This document shows positions 1 through 5,443 of a stretch of DNA of 19,181 bases, piece after piece. The first letter of the stretch is position 1. Every line of letters begins with the position of its first letter. The notes beneath the pieces were generated by a model. The model saw only the letters and a program-made list of their open reading frames with translations, searched no databases and was not told the DNA's origin. Location: NCBI RefSeq assembly GCF_049274025.1, contig NZ_JBASRV010000038.1. One strand, 5' to 3'. The DNA comes from Miniphocaeibacter sp012841535 (GTDB taxonomy: Bacteria; Bacillota; Clostridia; Tissierellales; Peptoniphilaceae). Position numbers and translations under genes: made by a program.

Positions 1-1
1 T

Positions 2-670
2 GAAGAATATGGTGCTAAATTCTTTTCAAACGGTGCAAATCCTGGTGGAGTATTAGAACATCCTGGGGTTGTTAAAGACCCTCAGCGAATTAGAGAAAGC
101 TGGAATGCGGTATATCAAGGAACATCAAATGCTCATAGAGTTGCTGTTTTAGAGGAAGGTATGAAGTTCTCACCTATTGGTATTCCACCAGAACAGGCAC
201 AGTTTTTAGAAACAAGAAAATATCAAACAGAAGAAATATGTAGAATATTCAGGGTCCCTCCTCACTTAGTTGGTGATTTAGAAAGGGCTACATTTTCAAA
301 TATTGAACATCAATCTATTAGCTTTGTAGTTCATACAATTAGGCCTTGGCTGGTTAGGATAGAGCAATCAATTAACAAGGCCCTATTCACTTCTAAGGAA
401 AAAGAAAAATACTTTGTAAGCTTTGTAGTTGAAGGTCTACTTCGTGGAGATTACGAATCAAGAATGAGGGGTTATTCCATAGGAATACAAAATGGCTTTA
501 TGTCCCCAAATGACATTAGAAACCTAGAAAACTTAAACCCTATCCCTTCTGAAGAAGGTGGAAATATCTATATGGTAAATGGTAATATGCTAAAGCTTAA
601 AGATGTTGGAGCGTATGCAAGTAAAAATATCGGAGGTGATGAAAATAAAGAAGTTTTGGAATTGGATTAA
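2..670 (+). CDS. Phage portal protein, HK97 type (C-terminal part)
   Basis: The frame is open from the window edge, so this is the C-terminal ~222 residues of a portal protein; the start lies outside. Portal proteins form the dodecameric ring at the head vertex through which DNA is packaged and to which the tail connects. The stretch reading RKYQTEEICRIFRVPPHLVG, followed by a short loop and an ATFSNIEHQ segment, is characteristic of HK97-family portals (the wing-to-crown transition). The C-terminal end is variable and rich in charged residues. The methionine at 161 is internal, because clear portal sequence precedes it. The gene overlaps the start of the downstream protease by about 30 bases, which suggests translational coupling in the head operon. 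Confidence 0.93.
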   Translation, partial: EEYGAKFFSNGANPGGVLEHPGVVKDPQRIRESWNAVYQGTSNAHRVAVLEEGMKFSPIGIPPEQAQFLETRKYQTEEICRIFRVPPHLVGDLERATFSNIEHQSISFVVHTIRPWLVRIEQSINKALFTSKEKEKYFVSFVVEGLLRGDYESRMRGYSIGIQNGFMSPNDIRNLENLNPIPSEEGGNIYMVNGNMLKLKDVGAYASKNIGGDENKEVLELD

Positions 671-1340
671 AAATGAAGAAGGTCAAAGAACCTTATATTT
701 TGATGGATATATTGCACAGGATAGTTGGCTCGATGATGATATAACTCCTAAGAAGTTTAAAGCCGAATTAATGGAGTCAGATGGAGATATTTCTGTATGG
801 ATTAATTCTCCAGGTGGTGATGTCTTTGCTGCCAGCCAAATCTACAATATGCTAAAAGAATATAAAGGAAAAGTCACAGTAAAAATTGATGGTCTAGCTG
901 CCTCTGCTGCTTCTGTCATTGCTATGGCTGGTGATGAAATATCAATGTCTCCTGTAGCTATGCTTATGATCCATAACCCTTCCACTCTTATTTGGGGTGA
1001 GGAAACCGATATGGTAAAAGCTAAAGAAATGCTATTTGAAGTTAAAGAAAGCATTATTAATGCCTATGAAGTAAAAACAAATCTTCCAAGAAATAAAATA
1101 TCTGAAATGATGGATAATGAAACCTGGATGAGTTCAAATAAGGCTGTTGAACTTGGATTTGCAGATACAATTCTTTATGGTGACCATAATGAGAACACAC
1201 AAATAGATAATAACTTTATATTCGACAAGGTTACTGTAATAAACACACTAATTGGTAAGTTTCCAAAGAAGGAAAAAACACCAATGACTACTGGTACTTC
1301 CTTTGATGAATTAAGTAAGAGATTAAATCTAATAAAATAA
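639..1340 (+). CDS. ClpP-like prohead serine protease
   Basis: A phage head maturation protease of the ClpP/crotonase fold (S14 type), expected to act inside the procapsid on the capsid protein's N-terminal delta domain. Numbering from the ATG at 639 (233 aa), the nucleophile is Ser89 in the GLAASAAS motif and the catalytic His is His112 in MLMIHNPS; the WINSPGGDVFAASQIYN segment is the usual oxyanion-loop region. I place the start at 639 because GGAGG lies just before it (632-636), although only 2 bases separate them. Upstream ATGs at 603 and 615 are in frame but lie inside the portal C-terminus and have no ribosome-binding site. Position between portal and capsid genes is the standard order. 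The last ~35 residues look like a flexible tail. Confidence 0.93.
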   Translation: MKIKKFWNWIKNEEGQRTLYFDGYIAQDSWLDDDITPKKFKAELMESDGDISVWINSPGGDVFAASQIYNMLKEYKGKVTVKIDGLAASAASVIAMAGDEISMSPVAMLMIHNPSTLIWGEETDMVKAKEMLFEVKESIINAYEVKTNLPRNKISEMMDNETWMSSNKAVELGFADTILYGDHNENTQIDNNFIFDKVTVINTLIGKFPKKEKTPMTTGTSFDELSKRLNLIK

Positions 1341-1354
1341 ATGGAGGTAATACG

Positions 1355-2551
1355 ATGAATAAAATAATTGAATTAAGGGAAAAAAGAGCTAAGCTTTGGG
1401 AGTCTACCAAGGCTTTTTTAGATTCAAGAAGAAACGAAAATGGCCTTCTTTCAGCTGAAGATACAGCTAGCTATGAAAGAATGGAACAGGATGTAGTAGA
1501 TTTAGGAAAAGAAATAGAAAGACTTGAAAGACAGGCAGTAATGGATTTAGAGCTTTCCAAGGCTACCTCTTCCCCACTCTTTAATACTCCTGATAACACT
1601 ATGGATGAAGAAAAGAAAGGTCGAGGATCTGATAATTATAAAAAGGCTTTCTGGAATCAGATGAGGAATAACTCCACTCAAGAAATAAGAAACTCACTTA
1701 AAATTGGTACAGATAGTGAAGGTGGATATTTAGTTCCAGATGAATTTGAAAGAACTTTAGTTGAAGGACTTCTTGAAGAAAACATCTTTAGAAAATTAGC
1801 TACAATAATCAATACATCTTCAGGTGATAGAAAAATTCCAGTAGTAGCTTCAAAGGGCACTGCCTCGTGGGTAGATGAAGAAGCACCAATTTCAGAGTCT
1901 GATGATAGCTTTGGACAAATTTCAATCGGTGCCTACAAACTTGCAACAATAATAAAGATTTCTGAGGAACTTCTTAATGACAGTGCCTTTAATTTAGAGT
2001 CTTACATCGCTAAGGAATTTGCTAGAAGAATTGGTTCAGCTGAAGAGGAAGCATTCTTAATTGGAACTGGTACTGGTAGACCTACTGGAATCTTTAATGC
2101 TACAGGTGGTGCTGGTGTAGGAACAACTGCTTCTACCCAGTCAACTATTAAAATTGATGAGATAATAGACCTCTTCTATTCTCTTAAATCTCCTTATAGA
2201 AAAAATGCTACTTTTATAATGAATGATTCTACCGTAAAAGAAATTAGAAAGCTTAAGGATGGAAATGGTCAATATATCTGGCAACCTTCTATCACTGCTG
2301 GAGAACCAGATACAATTCTTAATAGACCAGTTAAAACATCCTCTTATGTTCCTGGTTTAGTAGCAGGTGCAAAACCTATAGCCTTTGGGGACTTTTCATA
2401 TTACTGGATAGCTGATAGACAGGGTAGATCCTTCCAAAGACTTAATGAGCTTTATGCTGTAACAGGACAAATTGGATTTAAAGCAAGCCAAAGAGTTGAT
2501 GGAAAATTGATTCTTCCTGAAGCTATAAAAGTATTACAAATGAAAGCCTAG
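1355..2551 (+). CDS. HK97-family major capsid protein
   Basis: Builds the icosahedral head. The 398 residues divide into an N-terminal charged coiled-coil segment (about 1-75), a lysine-rich linker near residues 85-105, and the HK97 fold, which begins at TDSEGGYLVPDEFERTLVEG. Family marks are the GGYLVP entry strand, the region around SWVDEEAPISESD, the SEELLNDSAFNLESYIAKE helix and an FLIGTGTGRPTGIFNA loop. The N-terminal segment behaves as a built-in scaffold (delta domain), which fits the protease gene immediately upstream removing it. The start ATG at 1355 follows GGAGGT (1343-1348) at good spacing. The length is normal for the family. Confidence 0.96.
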   Translation: MNKIIELREKRAKLWESTKAFLDSRRNENGLLSAEDTASYERMEQDVVDLGKEIERLERQAVMDLELSKATSSPLFNTPDNTMDEEKKGRGSDNYKKAFWNQMRNNSTQEIRNSLKIGTDSEGGYLVPDEFERTLVEGLLEENIFRKLATIINTSSGDRKIPVVASKGTASWVDEEAPISESDDSFGQISIGAYKLATIIKISEELLNDSAFNLESYIAKEFARRIGSAEEEAFLIGTGTGRPTGIFNATGGAGVGTTASTQSTIKIDEIIDLFYSLKSPYRKNATFIMNDSTVKEIRKLKDGNGQYIWQPSITAGEPDTILNRPVKTSSYVPGLVAGAKPIAFGDFSYYWIADRQGRSFQRLNELYAVTGQIGFKASQRVDGKLILPEAIKVLQMKA

Positions 2552-2560
2552 GTGATGAAT

Positions 2561-2782
2561 ATGAATAATGTAAAAAACTACAAAGAACAAGGCAGTGAAA
2601 AATGGGTTGTTAATGGAATACTTGAAATAACTGAAGAAGGAGTACTCCTTTTAAATGGAAAGCCTTTAATTAGGGCTGAATTTCAAGAGGAAAGTACCGC
2701 TTCTACCATAGCTGAGTTAAAGTCTGATTTTAATCTACTCCTTGAAAAATTAAAATATGCTGGATTTATGGAAATGGAATAA
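2561..2782 (+). CDS. Small unknown head-region protein
   Basis: A 73-residue acidic protein I cannot assign to a family. It sits between the capsid gene and the gp6-like connector, where many phages carry a small head decoration, head-fibre or chaperone-like protein; that role is a positional guess only. The N-terminal half alternates short predicted strands (KWVVNGILEITEEGVLLLNG) and the C-terminal half is a probable amphipathic helix rich in Leu, Lys and Glu. GTG at 2552 and ATG at 2555 are also in frame, directly after the capsid stop codon. I prefer ATG 2561 because AGGTGA (2550-2555) lies at a workable distance before it. Confidence 0.7.
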   Translation: MNNVKNYKEQGSEKWVVNGILEITEEGVLLLNGKPLIRAEFQEESTASTIAELKSDFNLLLEKLKYAGFMEME

Positions 2783-2800
2783 GCTTGAGGTGGTGGGTGT

Positions 2801-3103
2801 ATGGTAGTTTCACTTAAAGAAGCAAAGTTATATCTAAGAATAGATAGTGATGAGGAAGATACACTCATCACTTCTTTTATTCTTACTGCAGAGGAAATCT
2901 GCGAAGAAATACTAAGGTTTCCCCTATCAGAATTTGAAGAAGTTCCAAAGTTGGTAAAACAAGCTCTCCTCTACTGTATTGCTAATATGTATGAAAAAAG
3001 AGAAGGCTCTTATTATTACATGAAAAATGAAGGTGGTGGGATGGCTGAAACCATTGGGATTATGAAAATAATCCTAGGCAACCTTCGTAAAGAAAGCTGG
3101 TGA
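2801..3103 (+). CDS. Head-tail connector, gp6-like
   Basis: A 100-residue adaptor of the HK97 gp6 / SPP1 gp15-like family, which forms a ring under the portal. It opens with MVVSLKEAKLYLRID, a typical opening of this family. The rest is almost wholly helical, with a conserved pattern of EDTLITSFILTAEEICEEIL followed by a VPKLVKQALLYCIANMYEKRE helix. A ribosome-binding site (GAGGTGG, about 2786-2792) precedes the ATG. It is followed after 4 bases by the head-closure gene, in the standard connector order. Confidence 0.88.
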   Translation: MVVSLKEAKLYLRIDSDEEDTLITSFILTAEEICEEILRFPLSEFEEVPKLVKQALLYCIANMYEKREGSYYYMKNEGGGMAETIGIMKIILGNLRKESW

Positions 3104-3107
3104 TTCT

Positions 3108-3434
3108 ATGGAAATAGCTTCTTTAAATAAAAGAATAACCCTTCAAGAATTAAAGTTAACTGTTAATGAAAATGGCTTTGAAGTTGAAGAATGGATCCCT
3201 TTTAAAACAGTATGGGCTGGAGTCTCTAATCTTCATGGAAGAGAATATTTTGATGCTGCAGCTATTCAAATGGAAAATACAGTTAAATTCACTATTAGGT
3301 ATCTTCCAGGCATTGACACAGCTATGAGAATTAAGTTTAAGGATAAAAATTATAATATTACATCCATAGATAATATCAAATACAGAAATAGGTTTATGGA
3401 AATAAAAGCTATGGAGGTTGATTTAAGTGGCTAA
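3108..3434 (+). CDS. Head-tail adaptor / head closure protein (SPP1 gp16-like)
   Basis: A 108-residue protein of the SPP1 gp16 head-closure family, which seals the connector channel and gives the tail its docking surface. Recognisable features are the opening about LNKRITLQE, the WAGVSNLHGREYFDAAA segment, and a C-terminal beta region with ITSIDNIKYRNRFMEIKAMEV. No strong ribosome-binding site precedes the ATG. Only 4 bases separate it from the upstream stop, so expression probably depends on coupled translation. Its end overlaps the next gene by 8 bases. Confidence 0.88.
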   Translation: MEIASLNKRITLQELKLTVNENGFEVEEWIPFKTVWAGVSNLHGREYFDAAAIQMENTVKFTIRYLPGIDTAMRIKFKDKNYNITSIDNIKYRNRFMEIKAMEVDLSG

Positions 3435-3798
3435 TATGAAACTTGAAGGAATGGATAACTTACTATCTGAAATAGAAAGACTGGGGCAAAAAGGAGCAAG
3501 AATTGAGAACAAGGCCCTAAGAGAAGCTGGAGATGTGGTTAAAGAAGCAATTTTAAGTGAAGTACCTGTTCGAACTGGAACCCTAAAGGCTAGTATCACT
3601 AGGTCTAATGTTAAGACAAAAGATGGGGTAAAAAGAGTTGAAATAGGTCCTGGTAAAGATGGCTACTATGGGGCTTTCTTAGAATTTGGTACTTCCAAAA
3701 TGTCAGCAGATCCTTTTATGTCCAGAGGCTATGATAAATCTAAAGATAGTGCTGAAAGTAAAATTGCAGATGAAATTAAAAAAGGACTGGGCCTATGA
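3427..3798 (+). CDS. HK97 gp10-family tail/neck protein
   Basis: A 123-residue protein of the HK97 gp10 family, which sits at the head-tail interface or acts in tail completion. The family signature is VPVRTGTLKASITRS at about residues 49-63, followed by a GAFLEFGTSKMSADPFMSRG segment, the usual Phe-Gly-Thr loop and C-terminal helix. I take GTG at 3427 as the start because GGAGG (3414-3418) is 8 bases away; ATG at 3436 is an alternative. The stop overlaps the next gene by 4 bases. Confidence 0.9.
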   Translation: MANMKLEGMDNLLSEIERLGQKGARIENKALREAGDVVKEAILSEVPVRTGTLKASITRSNVKTKDGVKRVEIGPGKDGYYGAFLEFGTSKMSADPFMSRGYDKSKDSAESKIADEIKKGLGL

Positions 3799-4121
3799 TA
3801 AACAGTGAAATTAAATCCACCTTAGATAATATAGCTATCCCAGTATCCTTTCAAACATCAAAGTCTGAAAAATATCCTTATATCACCTTTTTCACATATT
3901 TAGATAGTCCTACTCTCTACTCTGATGACAGGGAGATTATTACAGGATATTTTATTCAAATAGATATATGGTCTAAAACAGACTATACTAGTTTGGCAAG
4001 AGAAGTCGAGGAAAATATGCTGGCAGCTAATTTTATTAAACTAAGATATTTTGATTTATACGAAAAAGACACTAAAGTCTATCATAAAGTAATGAGATTT
4101 TTAAAGGAGGTTGAAAAATGA
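3795..4121 (+). CDS. Tail terminator / tail completion protein
   Basis: A 108-residue protein matching, by size, position and pattern, the DUF3168/DUF806-like tail completion proteins that cap the tail tube at its head-proximal end. The sequence shows an N-terminal helix followed by PVSFQTSKSEKYPYITFFTY and a GYFIQIDIWSKTDYTSLARE strand-helix, which is the usual fold layout. It begins within an ATGA overlap with the gp10-like gene and ends within an ATGA overlap with the tail tube gene, so all three are probably translated in a coupled manner. Confidence 0.8.
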   Translation: MINSEIKSTLDNIAIPVSFQTSKSEKYPYITFFTYLDSPTLYSDDREIITGYFIQIDIWSKTDYTSLAREVEENMLAANFIKLRYFDLYEKDTKVYHKVMRFLKEVEK

Positions 4122-4921
4122 GTCAATATGGATTAAAAGATATACACTTTGCAATACTTGAAAGAGATACTAAATCTGAAATTTTCTACTATGATGTTGA
4201 AGAAATTCCAGGAGCTATTAATGCCAAAATTAATCCTAATGTTAATACTCAAGAATTATATGCAGATGACCAGTTATGGGAGTCTATTTCTGCCCTTGGT
4301 AAAATTGAAGTTGAAATAGAAACAGCTGATTTGCCACTTCCAACTAGGGCTAGGGTTCTTGGAAATAAATATGAAAATGGTATTTTAGTTGAGAATAAGG
4401 ATGACATCCCTCCCTATCTTGCTCTAGGTTTTAAGTCTCTAAGAAAGGGTGGAAAATATAGATATATTTGGCTGCTTAAAGGTGTGGCACAACCTATGGG
4501 TGAAGACTTTACTACAAAGAAAGATAATGTAGAGCATAAAACTCCTGTTATTAGATTCACCTTTATGCCAAGAACTTATGATGGGGATTGGAAAAGAACT
4601 GCAGATGAAGATAGTTTAGACTTTACAGGAGCAGATTCATGGTTTAGTGAGGTTCCAATTGATAGCCCTCCCCTCTCCCCTGCTGACAAATCAGAACTTT
4701 TATCAGCAATAGGAATTGCACAAGGGGTGTTGCAAACAGCAACTATTGGAACTGGAATTGGAGAATATCCAGAAACCGACTATCTAATCTTTAGTAATGC
4801 TATAGATGATGCACAGGTAATATCAAATAATAATAAGGCTACTCAAAGAGATGTTGATAAGGCTAAGGTAAATTTATCCCTTGCCCTTCTTACCTTCCAG
4901 GGTGCAAAAATACTTGAGTAA
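4118..4921 (+). CDS. Major tail protein (phi13 type) with C-terminal FIVAR-like domain
   Basis: The tail tube subunit of a siphovirus. Residues 1 to about 180 match the phi13-type major tail protein pattern: MSQYGLKDIHFAILERD, GAINAKINPNVNTQELYADD and the PVIRFTFMPRTYDGDW strand. After a Ser/Pro-rich linker (DSPPLSPADKSE, about 181-192) comes an extra helical domain of about 75 residues. The end of that domain, NNNKATQRDVDKAKVNLSLA, strongly resembles FIVAR three-helix modules found in surface proteins. Decorative C-terminal domains on tail tube proteins are known, usually Ig-like; a FIVAR-like one is less usual. The ribosome-binding site AAAGGAGG (4103-4110) is very strong, as expected for an abundant structural protein. 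Confidence 0.9.
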   Translation: MSQYGLKDIHFAILERDTKSEIFYYDVEEIPGAINAKINPNVNTQELYADDQLWESISALGKIEVEIETADLPLPTRARVLGNKYENGILVENKDDIPPYLALGFKSLRKGGKYRYIWLLKGVAQPMGEDFTTKKDNVEHKTPVIRFTFMPRTYDGDWKRTADEDSLDFTGADSWFSEVPIDSPPLSPADKSELLSAIGIAQGVLQTATIGTGIGEYPETDYLIFSNAIDDAQVISNNNKATQRDVDKAKVNLSLALLTFQGAKILE

Positions 4922-4933
4922 AAGGAGATTTTT

Positions 4934-5233
4934 ATGGAGATTAAACTTTTAATAGATGATAAAGAAAAAACATTTGTGTCTAACTTTATATCTGCAAGAT
5001 TGCTAAGGAGAACCCTTGAAATATCAAAACAAGTAAACTTTAATGATATGAGTCCAGAAGAATTAGACACTATGGTTGATTTTATTGTAGAAATATTCAA
5101 AAGCAAGTTTACCCGTGATGATGTATATGATGGTATAGCTTCTAAAGAATTAATACCTACCATTACAAAATGTATCAATGAAATTGTAGGTGAAGTAGCT
5201 ATTGCTACTGGTGTAGATGAAAAAAACGACTAG
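4934..5233 (+). CDS. Tail assembly chaperone gpG-like
   Basis: A 99-residue acidic, helical protein directly between the tail tube and tape measure genes. It is the G product of the G/GT pair, which coats the tape measure during tail assembly and is absent from the mature tail. The sequence MEIKLLIDDKEKTFVSNFISARLLR, and a helix with MSPEELDTMVDFIVEIFKSKFT, are typical of Gram-positive phage tail chaperones. The ATG at 4934 follows an AAAGGAGA ribosome-binding site. Its last codons contain the frameshift site that gives the longer GT form. Confidence 0.87.
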   Translation: MEIKLLIDDKEKTFVSNFISARLLRRTLEISKQVNFNDMSPEELDTMVDFIVEIFKSKFTRDDVYDGIASKELIPTITKCINEIVGEVAIATGVDEKND

Positions 5234-5400
5234 AAGGTAATGCTGTTGATCCAGAAGAATTTATAGACAGTATTTACCTGAGTTTACTTGAAAGTAACTG
5301 GACCCTTAATGATATAGATATTATGGACATAATCTACTATCTAAAGCTATTAGGTAAGAAAGCAGAAAACAATAAAAACTATATTGATGACATTTTATAG
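4934..5400 (+). CDS. Tail assembly chaperone gpGT, made by -1 frameshift
   Basis: The same start as gpG, but with a -1 shift at A AAA AAC (5221-5227). After the shift the frame reads RLEGNAVDPEEFIDSIYLSL and continues to the TAG at 5398-5400, adding 57 residues for a total of 155. This second frame has no useful start codon of its own and fills the gap exactly up to the tape measure leader. In lambda and many siphoviruses the GT form bridges the tape measure and the tail tube protein at a fixed low ratio to G. The added part is acidic and helical (DIDIMDIIYYLKLLGKKAEN), as expected for the T portion. The shift is inferred from sequence; efficiency cannot be judged. Confidence 0.85.
5221..5227 (+). 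promoter_or_regulatory. Slippery heptamer for -1 ribosomal frameshift
   Basis: A AAA AAC is in the correct phase (zero-frame codons GAA AAA AAC) at the end of the gpG gene, only two codons before its stop TAG at 5231-5233. It is one of the canonical bacterial -1 slippery sequences. I see no clear strong stem-loop or pseudoknot in the next 60 bases, nor an obvious upstream Shine-Dalgarno stimulator. Confidence 0.85.
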
Positions 5401-5424
5401 CACCTAAATATTAGGTGTATTTTT
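5401..5424 (+). terminator. Hairpin plus T-run upstream of the tape measure gene
   Basis: CACCTAA and TTAGGTG (5401-5407 and 5411-5417) form a 7-bp stem with a 3-base loop, followed by TATTTTTT. It sits directly after the gpGT stop and just before the tape measure ribosome-binding site (5432-5436). It could act as a weak terminator that lowers tape measure transcription, or as an RNA stability element. The stem is short, so termination would be partial at most. Confidence 0.5.
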
Positions 5425-5443
5425 TATGCCTGGAGGTGATAAA

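Noticed and set aside
161..670. ATG 161 as the start of a short portal-like protein
   Set aside because: The frame is open to the window edge and the residues before it fit the portal family, so it is an internal methionine.
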